In this document: piece after piece, positions 42,777 to 51,634 of the stretch | How positions within the stretch are numbered: the first letter of the stretch is position 1 | Layout: the number at the start of each line of letters is the position of its first letter | Origin: DASWHR01 sp036398095 | GTDB lineage: Bacteria; Actinomycetota; AC-67 | Assembly: GCA_036398095.1 (NCBI GenBank) | Contig: DASWHR010000027.1 | Span: forward strand, 9,617 to 73,616 | Length of the DNA stretch: 64,000 nucleotides | Direction: 5' to 3' | Program-made: the position numbers and the translations under genes | Notes under the pieces: generated by a model | What the model saw: only the letters and a program-made list of their open reading frames with translations | The model's database searches: none | Told to the model about the DNA's origin: nothing

Positions 42777-45284
42777 ATGACCCGGATTCGACTGCGGTTC
42801 CTCGTCGGCGCGCTCGCCGTGGTTCTGGCGATCCCCGGCGTCCGCGCGTCCGGCGAGACGCCGCCGAAGATTCTCACCGTCGCCAACGACTCGACGCGTC
42901 CGCTCGCCTGGGACGGAACGGCCGTGCTGGCGCCGGCCGGCGTCCAGCAGTCGCAGCTGCGCGACGCGTCCTTCACCGCCGGCGCGGCCCATCAGCGTTT
43001 CGTCGCGAAGGTCGGACCGGCACGCGAGGCGCGCGTGACGATCTGGATCCACTGGGAGACCCCTGAGGATCTCGCCCTGGCCGTCACCGACGGAAAGCAA
43101 ACGACCTACGCATCTTCGGACGAACAAGCCGGCACCGACGAGATCGTCTCGTTCGACGTCGCGAACGGCGCGACCTACACGGTCGAGGTGTATGCGAAAG
43201 CCGGCGCACCCACCGGGGTGCGGCCCCAGTACGAGGCGACCGCCTGGGTTCGCCACGCCGACGGGATCAATACCACCAAGCGCGCCAACGCCACCTTGAA
43301 GTTCGTCAAGCCGAACGTGTGCGGCGATCCCAACTATCGCGTCGATGCGAACGGCTCGCGCGTCTACGAGCCGCCGCCGCCGTGCTACATGAAGCTGAAG
43401 ATGCCGATTAACGTAGTCTTCGTCGGCTTCGACAAGGCCGAGGTGGACGCGCACAAGCCGGACGTCGCCGGCCAGTTCCCCGACCCAGACCCGCGCGCCC
43501 AATTGGTCAAGCCGATCGTCGAGAACGAATCGCGCACCGGCGGGGGCGTGCCGCTCGCGCGGAACGGCGGAAGCCAGGTGCGCCAGGCCGCCATGCTTCA
43601 GGGTTCGGCGATGAGCTATCTGCCGTGGGCGTACGATTTTGGCGAGCCCAACATCGTGGTCACCGACGAGGCCTGGACGCGCCGGCTGTTCGGCGCGGCG
43701 AAGGCGGCGACGACGTCGGGGGAGTACGCGCACCCCTGGGATCGCGCCTATCTGGAGTCCTACAACGGCCGTGCCGCCGCGCTCCGCCGCGATCATCCGG
43801 TCGTGCCCGGCTCGCCGGTGGACTTCATCGACGCGATGAAGGTCGAAGACTGGATCGCCAAGAACCCGCCGAAGGGATTGAAGTTCAACCCGGCCGACTC
43901 CGCGCTCGGATTCACCTATTTCGTCATCGACACCTACCGTCCGTCATATGCCGGCGAATACTTCAACGTGGACCGTTACCACAATTTCCGCGTTATGAAC
44001 TCGCTCACGACCGACCCCGATACCGGCGAGCAGCGCGGATTCGACTGGGGCCGCGTTTGGGGCGGCCGCTACCGGTTCTTGATGCTCGACGTCGGCGCGG
44101 CGCCGAACTCGTTCGAAGGATCCACGCCGGTCAACGGCGCGACTTACCGCGTCGCCGGAGGCGGCGATTCCGCGCTGCTGGATCCACCGGTGTGGGAGTA
44201 CGCGAACTGCGCCGCGATCGACTGCCGCGACTTGCTGCCGATCATGTATCAGCGGATCGGCGAGAACGCGCTCAGCGCGTTGTATACGCGTTTCGCGCGC
44301 GGATATGCCACCCGCCCGCGCGCCACCGATCTGTACCTGTTGTCGTCGAACACCTGGACCGACGCGAACGCGGTCACCGACGCCCCGCCGCGCTACGACG
44401 CCAAGCGCGTCGCCGCGAGCGTCTACGACCTGATGCGCTACACGCGCGTCGTGCCGTTCACCCGCGCGAAGACGCTCCACGCCGGCGACGCCGAGCAAGA
44501 GGCGCTCGACGCCGCGCGAATGCAGTCGGCCGCGCGGCTGCCGTCGGGGACCGGAGCCGACCCGCATCCGGTGATGCGGATGATGCTTCGCGACCGAGCG
44601 GCCTACGCGCCGAAGATCCCCGGTTCGATTTCGATTCCGATCGTCAACGCGCTGCTTCCCGGCGCGACGTCGTGGAACGGCGCCGACGCCGACGGCTCGC
44701 TCCTTGCCGACCTCGGCGGCGACCCGTGGGGGCTCGTGCAGTCGATCAGCGACGCCGGGGCGGCACCGGTTGAGCGGGGCTTCACCGTGCCCGCGATCCG
44801 AAACGTCGGCCGCGTGCTCGGGCTGTATCCCGCGACGGAAGGCATCGCCTACACCCGCGACTTGCCGCCGGACGTGAACGCGCCGCGGCCTCATCCGGCG
44901 AAGGCGGACGAGCAGTATCGCGCCTACTACAAGACGTTCGACTGGACGCACGCGACGACCGCGACGCCCATGGCGGCGGGATGGTTCTATTCGCGCTTCG
45001 AGATCCTGGACAAGGACGCGATCGGGATCGCGCACGCGTTCGACTGGCTCGACCGGTCGCTCGACGACGTCGCCGACGCGTTCGCGATCCTGGACGTGCG
45101 CGGGCACCGGACGCTGCCGAAGGCCGTGGAAGATCAGATCATGCGCGCCGGAACCTTCATGGGCCAGACCGTCGCCTACGTTCAGTTCGGCCTGATGACC
45201 CAAGCCGTGCGCGCCGCCCGTCGCGCCAAGACCGAGACCGAAAAAGTCGTCACCACCGCGATCAGGGCCGGGGTCCGTCGCTAG
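42777..45284 (+). CDS. Large secreted protein of unknown family
   Basis: This 835-residue product has a signal peptide (MTRIRLRFLVGALAVVLAIPGVRASG) and AAGGAAAT before the ATG at 42777. The first ~170 residues look like an Ig-like domain. The remainder has conserved-looking segments (CYMKLKMPINVVFVGFDKAEVDAH; DWIAKNPPKGLKFNPADSALGFTYFVIDTYRPSY; FDWGRVWGGRYRFLMLDVGAAPNSFEG) and no enzyme motif that I recognise. Its stop overlaps the stop of the convergent aminotransferase by 4 nt (CTAG). Probably a surface or matrix protein. Confidence 0.65.
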   Translation: MTRIRLRFLVGALAVVLAIPGVRASGETPPKILTVANDSTRPLAWDGTAVLAPAGVQQSQLRDASFTAGAAHQRFVAKVGPAREARVTIWIHWETPEDLALAVTDGKQTTYASSDEQAGTDEIVSFDVANGATYTVEVYAKAGAPTGVRPQYEATAWVRHADGINTTKRANATLKFVKPNVCGDPNYRVDANGSRVYEPPPPCYMKLKMPINVVFVGFDKAEVDAHKPDVAGQFPDPDPRAQLVKPIVENESRTGGGVPLARNGGSQVRQAAMLQGSAMSYLPWAYDFGEPNIVVTDEAWTRRLFGAAKAATTSGEYAHPWDRAYLESYNGRAAALRRDHPVVPGSPVDFIDAMKVEDWIAKNPPKGLKFNPADSALGFTYFVIDTYRPSYAGEYFNVDRYHNFRVMNSLTTDPDTGEQRGFDWGRVWGGRYRFLMLDVGAAPNSFEGSTPVNGATYRVAGGGDSALLDPPVWEYANCAAIDCRDLLPIMYQRIGENALSALYTRFARGYATRPRATDLYLLSSNTWTDANAVTDAPPRYDAKRVAASVYDLMRYTRVVPFTRAKTLHAGDAEQEALDAARMQSAARLPSGTGADPHPVMRMMLRDRAAYAPKIPGSISIPIVNALLPGATSWNGADADGSLLADLGGDPWGLVQSISDAGAAPVERGFTVPAIRNVGRVLGLYPATEGIAYTRDLPPDVNAPRPHPAKADEQYRAYYKTFDWTHATTATPMAAGWFYSRFEILDKDAIGIAHAFDWLDRSLDDVADAFAILDVRGHRTLPKAVEDQIMRAGTFMGQTVAYVQFGLMTQAVRAARRAKTETEKVVTTAIRAGVRR

Positions 45285-46372
45285 CCGAGCACCTCGCGGA
45301 TCGCGTCCAGAAGGAACTCGATCGCGTCCTCGTGGCATGACTCACCCATGAGACCGATCCGCCACGCCGTTCCCGCGAGCGGACCCAATCCGCCGCCGAC
45401 CTCGACATCGAACCGATCCAGCAGCTCGCGCCGGAGCGCGTCGGCGTCCCGGCCGCCGGGCAGACGGACCGCTTGCAACTGTGGCAGGCGAAAACCGTCC
45501 TGCGCGAACTGCTCGAAGCCGAGTGCATCCAGCTCCTTGGCCAGCACGGCACCGAGTCGCTCGTGCCGGGCCCATCGGGTTTCGAGTCCCTCTTCGAGCA
45601 CGAGGCGCAGACCTTCGTGCAATCCGAGCAGCATCGAGATCGGGGCGGTGTGATGGTAGACGCGCTCGGAACCCCAATATCGCGTCAGCAAGGAAACATC
45701 CAGGTACCACGATTGCACCGGGGATCGTCGCGCGGCGATGGCCTCGACGGCGCGCGGCGAGAACGTGATCGGCGCAAGGCCCGGCGGGACCGACAAGCAC
45801 TTCTGCGTCCCCGAATAGCACACGTCCACGCCCCACGCGTCGGTCTCGACCGGGATCCCCGCGAGGGACGTCACGGCGTCCACCACGATCATTGCTCCCG
45901 CATCACGCCCGAGCGAGGCGAGCGGCTCGACCGGCTGCCGCATTCCGGTGGATGTCTCGGCATGCACGAACGCGAGCACTTTCGCCCCGTCCAGGTGTGG
46001 CACGATCCGCGCGGGCTCGATCGGGGTTCCCCATTCCGCGCGAACCTCGCGAACCTGCGCGCCGCATCGCCGGGCGACCTCGGCCATCCGCTCGCCGAAC
46101 ACGCCGGCGATCCCGACGACGGCGATGTCGCCCGGCTCGAGCAGATTCACCAGCGCGGCCTCCATCCCGGCACTGCCGGTGCCACTGACGGCGAACGTGG
46201 TTTCGTTGGCGGTTTTGAACGTGCGCCTGAGCATGTCGCGCACCTCGTCCATCATGGACAGGAACTCCGGATCGAGATGGCCGAGCAGCGGACGGGCCAT
46301 CGCCTGAAGCACCGAGGGAGCCACGGTGGACGGCCCGGGTCCGAATAGCCGCCGAATTCGGTAGTTTCGCAC
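45281..46372 (-). CDS. Class V PLP-dependent aminotransferase (alanine-glyoxylate type)
   Basis: This 363-residue enzyme has the GPGPSTVAPSVLQAM N-terminus typical of serine-pyruvate/alanine-glyoxylate aminotransferases. It also has ETTFAVSGTGSAGMEAALVNLLEPGD, VDAVTSLAGIP and the PLP-binding Lys in CYSGTQKCLSVPPGLAPI. It could transfer amino groups to glyoxylate or pyruvate or act as a purine-pathway ureidoglycine enzyme; no such pathway genes are adjacent. GTG start at 46372. Confidence 0.85.
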   Translation of the reverse strand: MRNYRIRRLFGPGPSTVAPSVLQAMARPLLGHLDPEFLSMMDEVRDMLRRTFKTANETTFAVSGTGSAGMEAALVNLLEPGDIAVVGIAGVFGERMAEVARRCGAQVREVRAEWGTPIEPARIVPHLDGAKVLAFVHAETSTGMRQPVEPLASLGRDAGAMIVVDAVTSLAGIPVETDAWGVDVCYSGTQKCLSVPPGLAPITFSPRAVEAIAARRSPVQSWYLDVSLLTRYWGSERVYHHTAPISMLLGLHEGLRLVLEEGLETRWARHERLGAVLAKELDALGFEQFAQDGFRLPQLQAVRLPGGRDADALRRELLDRFDVEVGGGLGPLAGTAWRIGLMGESCHEDAIEFLLDAIREVLG

Positions 46373-46425
46373 GAGCCGGAAGCATAACCTTGATCCTTTC
46401 CGGGTGGGCTGGTCGTTTATAGATC

Positions 46426-47883
46426 GTGAAGCCAACCCACAGGGTGATCTCGCGCGGGCGCGTCATGCTCGCCGCCGCGTTGTCGGTCGCCGCGATCGTG
46501 CCGCTCACGCCGGCCCGAGCGCTCGTTCCTTATCAGGGCTGGACGCCGTCGTCGCTTGGCATGGTTCCGGAATGCGGCAAGTATGAGACGAGCGGCTACG
46601 CGGTCTCCGGTTGTTTGATCACGCGCCGCATGCGCTTCCACCCGACGTTGCCCGGCGTGGCCGTCGTTGGGACGCTGCGACAAGGGCCGTGGATCACGAC
46701 GAACGGATCCACCTGGACGCCGCTCGCGCCGCACTGTCTGTCGACGCTATACACAATCGAAAGCGCAGTCGGGAACGGCCTGGGCGCCTGCGGGGTCGAA
46801 GACATCGCGTTCGATCCGCTCGAGCCTCAGACAATCTATGTCACCGCATTCACGTTCTCGTCGCCGCTGTTGATCGGCTACAACATCGAGCCGGCCGGCG
46901 TGTACCGCTCGATCAACATGGGCGTTACGTGGGAGTTGATCTCGCCTCCGATTCGCGGCGCCGGCCTTGCGGTGATCCGCGACGCGGCGCGCACCACGAT
47001 CATGGCGGGACAGATCCAGCACTCCGACTGGGACATCGGTACGACCAAGAGCTTGATCATCTCCGACAACGGCGGGCAGACATGGCGCAACGTGAGCCTG
47101 CCGGCCGCGTCCGGCTGCAACCGCAACGTCTTCCTGTCCTCGTCGTATCTGGTCGCGACGATCGTGCGGCATCCGACGAACCCGAACCTTGTGTATGCGG
47201 CAACGAACGGCGGCATCTACATGAGCGCCAACCGCGGTGCCTCGTGGTCGGTTGTGCTTGCCAAGTGCATCTCGAAACCGGTTTCGATCGGCATGATCTG
47301 GGGGCTGACGATCTCCCCCGACGGCAAGACCGTCTTCGCCGGCCTCTGGGACGGGACCATCATGATGTCGTCGACGACGCGCACTTCGACCAAGACGTGG
47401 AAGAAGGTGACGACGATCGATGGGACGATGATCTCGCACTTGATGCCCGATGTGCGCGATCCAACGGGAAAGACCTTCTACGCGGCGGCGCTCAACAAGG
47501 CGGCCGGAAAGACCAACATCTCCGCCGGCGTCTACCGGATCAAGATCGGCTCGCCGACGAAATGGGAGCTGCTGATGGATTCGTGGGCGTCCGGGGTGAA
47601 CCACGCGATGGGATCCTTGCCGCGCGGCCCGTACAATCTGATCAAAGACTCGCCGGCATTCTGGATGGCGCAAAACCCGGTCGACCGCGATGTGATCTAC
47701 GTGTCGCAGGCCGCCGGCGGAATCTTCTGGCGAAGCGAAGGCTCGCCGTCCCCGTCGGCGGAGAATCCGGGATTGCCGGCGGTGCCGGCCGCTCCGCCCG
47801 TCCCGACCGCGACGCCGACCGCGCTTCCGACCGCGACGTCCACGCCGCGCGTGCCGTTTCCCACCGCAACCCCGACGCTCTAA
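46426..47883 (+). CDS. Secreted BNR/VPS10-type beta-propeller protein
   Basis: This 485-residue product has a signal peptide (about residues 1-33) and several BNR-like Asp-box repeats (TTNGSTW, SINMGVTW, SDNGGQTW, SANRGASW). These define a photosystem-II-assembly/sialidase-like propeller. A low-complexity Pro/Thr tail (PTATPTALPTATST) ends the protein. GTG start. Such proteins usually bind ligands outside the cell; no catalytic site is evident. Confidence 0.7.
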   Translation: MKPTHRVISRGRVMLAAALSVAAIVPLTPARALVPYQGWTPSSLGMVPECGKYETSGYAVSGCLITRRMRFHPTLPGVAVVGTLRQGPWITTNGSTWTPLAPHCLSTLYTIESAVGNGLGACGVEDIAFDPLEPQTIYVTAFTFSSPLLIGYNIEPAGVYRSINMGVTWELISPPIRGAGLAVIRDAARTTIMAGQIQHSDWDIGTTKSLIISDNGGQTWRNVSLPAASGCNRNVFLSSSYLVATIVRHPTNPNLVYAATNGGIYMSANRGASWSVVLAKCISKPVSIGMIWGLTISPDGKTVFAGLWDGTIMMSSTTRTSTKTWKKVTTIDGTMISHLMPDVRDPTGKTFYAAALNKAAGKTNISAGVYRIKIGSPTKWELLMDSWASGVNHAMGSLPRGPYNLIKDSPAFWMAQNPVDRDVIYVSQAAGGIFWRSEGSPSPSAENPGLPAVPAAPPVPTATPTALPTATSTPRVPFPTATPTL

Positions 47884-47897
47884 CGCAGTCGGCGCTC

Positions 47898-47903
47898 TAT
47901 AAT
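47898..47903 (+). promoter_or_regulatory. Near-leaderless promoter of the malic enzyme gene
   Basis: A perfect TATAAT lies only 9 bp before the ATG at 47913. RNA starting about 7 nt downstream would have a leader of a few bases at most. No purine-rich ribosome site is present. A weak -35 cannot be recognised. Confidence 0.55.
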
Positions 47904-47912
47904 CGCGCCCAC

Positions 47913-49328
47913 ATGAGTCAAATCTCGCCCTCAGCCGGCTATTCGCTGCGTTTGCTCGTCAACCTGCGCAGCACGCCCGGCACGCTCGGCCGCCTTATGA
48001 CCGCGATCGGCCGCGCCGGCGGCGACCTTGGCGCGGTGGACCTGATCGAGCATCGCGGCAACATTGTCGTCCGCGAGATCACCGTGAAATGCCGCGACGA
48101 CGCGCACGGCCGGCAGATCGTCAAGGCCGCCCAACGCGTCCAGGGTGTCGAGGTTCGCGGAACCTCGGACCGAACCTTCGATATCCACGTCGGCGGCAAG
48201 ATCTCGGTCACGCCGAAGTTTCCGCTCCGAAGTCGCGACGACCTGTCCATGGCCTACACGCCCGGCGTCGGACGCGTCTCCAGCGCAATCGCCGAAAACC
48301 CCGAGCTTGTCTACGACTACACGATCAAGGCCAACTCGGTTGCGGTCTTCACCGACGGATCGGCCGTGCTCGGCCTGGGCGATCTCGGTCCCGAGGCTGC
48401 GATGCCGGTGATGGAAGGCAAGGCGATGCTCTTCAAAGAGTTCGCCGACATCGACGCCTACCCGATCTGCATTCGCGCCGACACTGCCGACGAGATCGTG
48501 GCCGTGGCCAAGGCGATCGCACCCGGCTTCGGCGGGATCAACCTGGAAGACATCGCCGCACCCGAATGCTTCGAGGTCGAGGCGCGCCTGCGCACGGAGC
48601 TCGACATCCCCGTCTTCCACGACGATCAGCACGGCACCGCCGTCGTCGTCGCCGCCGCGCTGATGAATGCGGCGCGCGTTGCCGGCCGTCCGCTGGAGGA
48701 TCTCAAGGTCGTCGTGCTCGGCATGGGCGCGGCCGGTGTCGCCTGCTCGAAGCTGATGCTCCGCATCGGCGTCGGCGATCTGATCGGCCTGGATCGTCAC
48801 GGCGTGATCCATCCCGGCCGCGGCGGTCTGCCGGCCGAGAAGCAGTGGATCGCCGATCACACCAACCGCGACAAGGTGACCGGTGACTTGGAGGCGGCGC
48901 TCCGCGGCGCGAACGTGTTCGTCGGCCTGTCCGGGCCGAACTTGGTCAAGCCCGAATGGGTCGAGCAGATGTCCAACGACGCGATCGTGTTCGCGATGGC
49001 CAACCCGGTGCCCGAGATCATGCCCGAGCAAATGCCCCGCAATGTGCGCGTGATCGGCACCGGCCGCAGCGACTATCCCAATCAGATCAACAACGTGCTC
49101 GTCTTCCCCGGCTTCTTCCGCGGTCTGCTCGACTGCCGCGCCTCCAGCGTCACCGACACGCAGAAGGTCGCCGCCGCCGAGGCGCTCGCGGCGTTCGTGG
49201 GCGAAACCGAACTCGATGAGGAATACATCCTTCCGTCGGTCTTCGACCGGCGCGTCATGCCTTCGATCGCCGCAGCCGTTCGAGACGCCGCGGTCGCCGA
49301 AGGTGTCGCTCGAAGAAAGACCGGCTAA
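47913..49328 (+). CDS. NAD(P)-dependent malic enzyme with N-terminal ACT domain
   Basis: This 471-residue enzyme decarboxylates malate to pyruvate. An ACT-like regulatory domain (about 8-80, YSLRLLVNLRSTPGTLGRLMTAIGRAGGDLGAVDLIEH) precedes the malic-enzyme core with YTPGVG, YDYTIKANSVAVFTDGSAVLGLGDLG, FHDDQHGTAVV and the Rossmann GMGAAGVACSKLM. The small-subunit type (about 400-residue core) is typical. It shares its stop region with the convergent histidine kinase. Translation is probably leaderless. Confidence 0.93.
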   Translation: MSQISPSAGYSLRLLVNLRSTPGTLGRLMTAIGRAGGDLGAVDLIEHRGNIVVREITVKCRDDAHGRQIVKAAQRVQGVEVRGTSDRTFDIHVGGKISVTPKFPLRSRDDLSMAYTPGVGRVSSAIAENPELVYDYTIKANSVAVFTDGSAVLGLGDLGPEAAMPVMEGKAMLFKEFADIDAYPICIRADTADEIVAVAKAIAPGFGGINLEDIAAPECFEVEARLRTELDIPVFHDDQHGTAVVVAAALMNAARVAGRPLEDLKVVVLGMGAAGVACSKLMLRIGVGDLIGLDRHGVIHPGRGGLPAEKQWIADHTNRDKVTGDLEAALRGANVFVGLSGPNLVKPEWVEQMSNDAIVFAMANPVPEIMPEQMPRNVRVIGTGRSDYPNQINNVLVFPGFFRGLLDCRASSVTDTQKVAAAEALAAFVGETELDEEYILPSVFDRRVMPSIAAAVRDAAVAEGVARRKTG

Positions 49329-50602
49329 GGCCCCAGCACGATCACGCGCTCGGGCGCGGGATTGGGTGCCCGATCGTCTGACCTCGACGCGGCGGCCGGC
49401 AGGGTCACCGTGAAAGTGCTGCCCTCATCGACCGCGCTGTGCACGTCGATGTGAGCGTTCATGCGATCGCACAGCAGCCGCGCCAAGTACAGGCCGATTC
49501 CCAGCCCGCCCGCCGCGCGCCGGTCGGCCGGCTCGACTTGAAAGAAGCGGTCGAAGACGCGGCCCAGATGCTCTCCAGGGATGCCGGGACCATGATCGCG
49601 GACCGACACGACGACACGCTCGCCGTTCCGCGCGGCGACGCGCACGTCCACGTCGCTTCCCGACGGCGAAAACTTGCACGCATTCGACACCAGCGCCGCC
49701 ACGATCTGCCGGAGGCGCTCCCCGTCGGTGAGCACGCGCGGCACGTCCGGATCCACGCGGAGACGAAGCCGGTGTTGCTGGTCGGATGTCTCGGCGCAGG
49801 CGGCGCGGACGATCGGCTCGATGTCGACCGGGGCGACCTCGACGGCCAGATCGCCGTCCTGCAAGCCGGCGATGCGCATTAGGTCGTCGAGATGCCGGCC
49901 GAGGCGATGCCCGCCGGCGAGGATACGATCCGCCAGGTAGACGATCAGATCCCGGTCGAGTTCGCGACCGTGCCGCTTGATCGATTCGGCAAAGCCGACG
50001 ATCGACGTGAGCGGCGTGCGCAGCTCGTGCGAGACGATCGCGATGAAGTCGTGCTTGAGCCGCTCGGTCTCGATGCGCTCTTCGACGGTCGCCAGCTCGT
50101 GCGCGTGGATGATCGCGTTCTGCACCGCCGAGGCGATGGCCGGGGCGAAGGCGGTGATCGTGTCGCGATCCGCTTGCGTGAAGGCATCCACCTCGGGCGC
50201 GTCCACCTGGACGACGCCGATGATCTCGCCGTGGGCGATGAGCGGCAGCCCGAAGTAGCTGCGAACGCCGCTGCTGACGCCCTTCGTGCGGCCCTCCGGA
50301 TGGACGCGCGAATCGATGGTGATATCCGGGATGTAGACGGGGTCGCCGCCGGCCGCGATCCCGCCCGACACGCCCGCGCCGACGGGGATTCGCACCGTCT
50401 TGGCCGCGGGCGAAGCGGGCGGATCTGTCGCGGCGGCGAGCAGAAACCCGTTTTCGATCAACTGAATCGCGCCGCCACCGAAGCCGACCAGCCGCCGCAG
50501 CGCCGCAAGGCTCCGATCGAGCGCATCCTGCAGGTCTAGCGTGCCGGTGACTTCGCGCGTCAAGGCAAGCAACAGCCGGCCGGTGCGATCCTCTCCGTTC
50601 AC
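49325..50602 (-). CDS. GAF-domain sensor histidine kinase
   Basis: This 425-residue kinase has a GAF domain (about 20-170: VGAGVSGGIAAGGDPVYIPDI, GLPLIAHGEIIGVVQVDAPE), an H-box (FIAIVSHELRTPLTSIVGFAES) and an HATPase domain with N- and G-boxes (LVSNACKFSPSG, DHGPGIPGEHLGRVFDRFFQ, GGLGIGLYLARLL). No transmembrane helix, so it is cytoplasmic. No response regulator is adjacent. The GTG at 50602 is chosen because the upstream frame overlaps the non-coding gap. Confidence 0.88.
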   Translation of the reverse strand: MNGEDRTGRLLLALTREVTGTLDLQDALDRSLAALRRLVGFGGGAIQLIENGFLLAAATDPPASPAAKTVRIPVGAGVSGGIAAGGDPVYIPDITIDSRVHPEGRTKGVSSGVRSYFGLPLIAHGEIIGVVQVDAPEVDAFTQADRDTITAFAPAIASAVQNAIIHAHELATVEERIETERLKHDFIAIVSHELRTPLTSIVGFAESIKRHGRELDRDLIVYLADRILAGGHRLGRHLDDLMRIAGLQDGDLAVEVAPVDIEPIVRAACAETSDQQHRLRLRVDPDVPRVLTDGERLRQIVAALVSNACKFSPSGSDVDVRVAARNGERVVVSVRDHGPGIPGEHLGRVFDRFFQVEPADRRAAGGLGIGLYLARLLCDRMNAHIDVHSAVDEGSTFTVTLPAAASRSDDRAPNPAPERVIVLGP

Positions 50603-50683
50603 ACCTGCACAATGCGCGTTCCGGAGGCCGCGCGTCCATGCCTCGGCCGGGCCATTCGCGCGCCACAAAACGCCCGATGAGTG

Positions 50684-51412
50684 TCAAAGGTCGGCGAACA
50701 TGAACCCGACCCACAGGCCGTGCGCGACCGAACGCGAATCAACGCGCAGCCCCAGCCGCTCGAAGTGGCGTGCGACGTTTCCCAAGTCGCGCTCGAGCAG
50801 CTCGTGTCCGTCACGCGCAGTCCGGGGATCGACGGCCTGGGGAAAGTCGATGAGCACCGGCCGTTCGTCCCACCACAGGATGTTGTAGGGCGACAGGTCG
50901 CAGTGGATGACGTTCGCGGCGAGCATCTTTTCGACGTTGGCGACGATCCGTTCCCACGCGTCGCGCGCCTCGCGATGGCCGAGCCGGACGCGATTCAGTT
51001 GCGGCGCGGCGGTCTCGATCGAGCCGATGTATTCCATCGCGATCGAGCGCGGCCCTTGCGCGATCGGCTCGGGCACGTCGCAGCCGGCGGCGTGCAACTC
51101 GACCAGCCGCTCCCACTCGCGGTGGATCCATAGCCCTTCCTGCATCTGATGGCCCCACCCGGTCTTCTTCTGGATCGCGCGCCGGTCGCGGGCTTTCAGC
51201 GTGCGAATGTCGGCGCCCATGTAGGCAAGGTCGGCGCGAAAGCCGCGTTCCTCGATCGGTTTGTATTCCTTGATCGCGATCAGGTCGCGTCCCGTGCGCG
51301 GATGGGCTTCGCACAGCACGACCGTCGCTTCCTTGCCGCTCTTCATGGGCCGGATGGGGCGCGTGATGTAGGCCTCTCCGGTGAAGTAATCCAGGGTTTC
51401 GCTTGTGAGCAC
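50684..51412 (-). CDS. RIO-family (RIO1-like) serine kinase
   Basis: This 242-residue kinase has RIO landmarks: KSGKEATVVLCEAH, the ATP-Lys in IAIKEYKP, DRRAIQKKTGW, the catalytic loop HCDLSPYNILWW and the metal loop LIDFPQAVD. Bacterial RIO1-like kinases have unknown targets; archaeal and eukaryotic ones act in ribosome maturation. The GTG at 51412 has GAGGAG upstream. A 20-codon mini-ORF and hairpin lie in its leader region. Confidence 0.85.
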   Translation of the reverse strand: MLTSETLDYFTGEAYITRPIRPMKSGKEATVVLCEAHPRTGRDLIAIKEYKPIEERGFRADLAYMGADIRTLKARDRRAIQKKTGWGHQMQEGLWIHREWERLVELHAAGCDVPEPIAQGPRSIAMEYIGSIETAAPQLNRVRLGHREARDAWERIVANVEKMLAANVIHCDLSPYNILWWDERPVLIDFPQAVDPRTARDGHELLERDLGNVARHFERLGLRVDSRSVAHGLWVGFMFADL

Positions 51413-51492
51413 GATCGCATCTCCTCGAAAAGGTCGCAGTCGGATAGGACATGCGCCATCGGGAGTCGCGAGGGGTGTGACGGTGTGTCGAG

Positions 51493-51515
51493 AGCGGACC
51501 GGAATCCGGTCCGCT
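51493..51515 (-). other. Hairpin following the mini-ORF
   Basis: The arms AGCGGACCGG (51493-51502) and CCGGTCCGCT (51506-51515) form a perfect 10-bp stem with a 3-nt loop. On the minus strand it begins 2 nt after the mini-ORF stop. No U-run follows, so it may be a pause or structural element rather than a full terminator. Confidence 0.55.
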
Positions 51516-51517
51516 TC

Positions 51518-51580
51518 TTACACAGCGTGGAGGCTGGCGGCGTCCCGAAGGCGCGCGAAGACCGTGACGGTGTCCGTCAT
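51518..51580 (-). CDS. 20-residue mini-ORF or leader peptide ahead of the RIO kinase gene
   Basis: The minus-strand frame encodes MTDTVTVFARLRDAASLHAV and has a strong ribosome site (AAGGGAGG, 7 nt before the ATG), much better than most genes here. Its TAA is followed within 2 nt by a 10-bp hairpin, and the RIO kinase start is about 105 bp downstream. The layout resembles a translated leader or a genuine microprotein gene. There is no run of a single amino acid typical of attenuation by charged tRNA. Confidence 0.45.
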   Translation of the reverse strand: MTDTVTVFARLRDAASLHAV

Positions 51581-51634
51581 GGTGCGCCTCCCTTCGGGTC
51601 AGAGCCGGCACCGCGGCCGGCGATGTGAACGACT

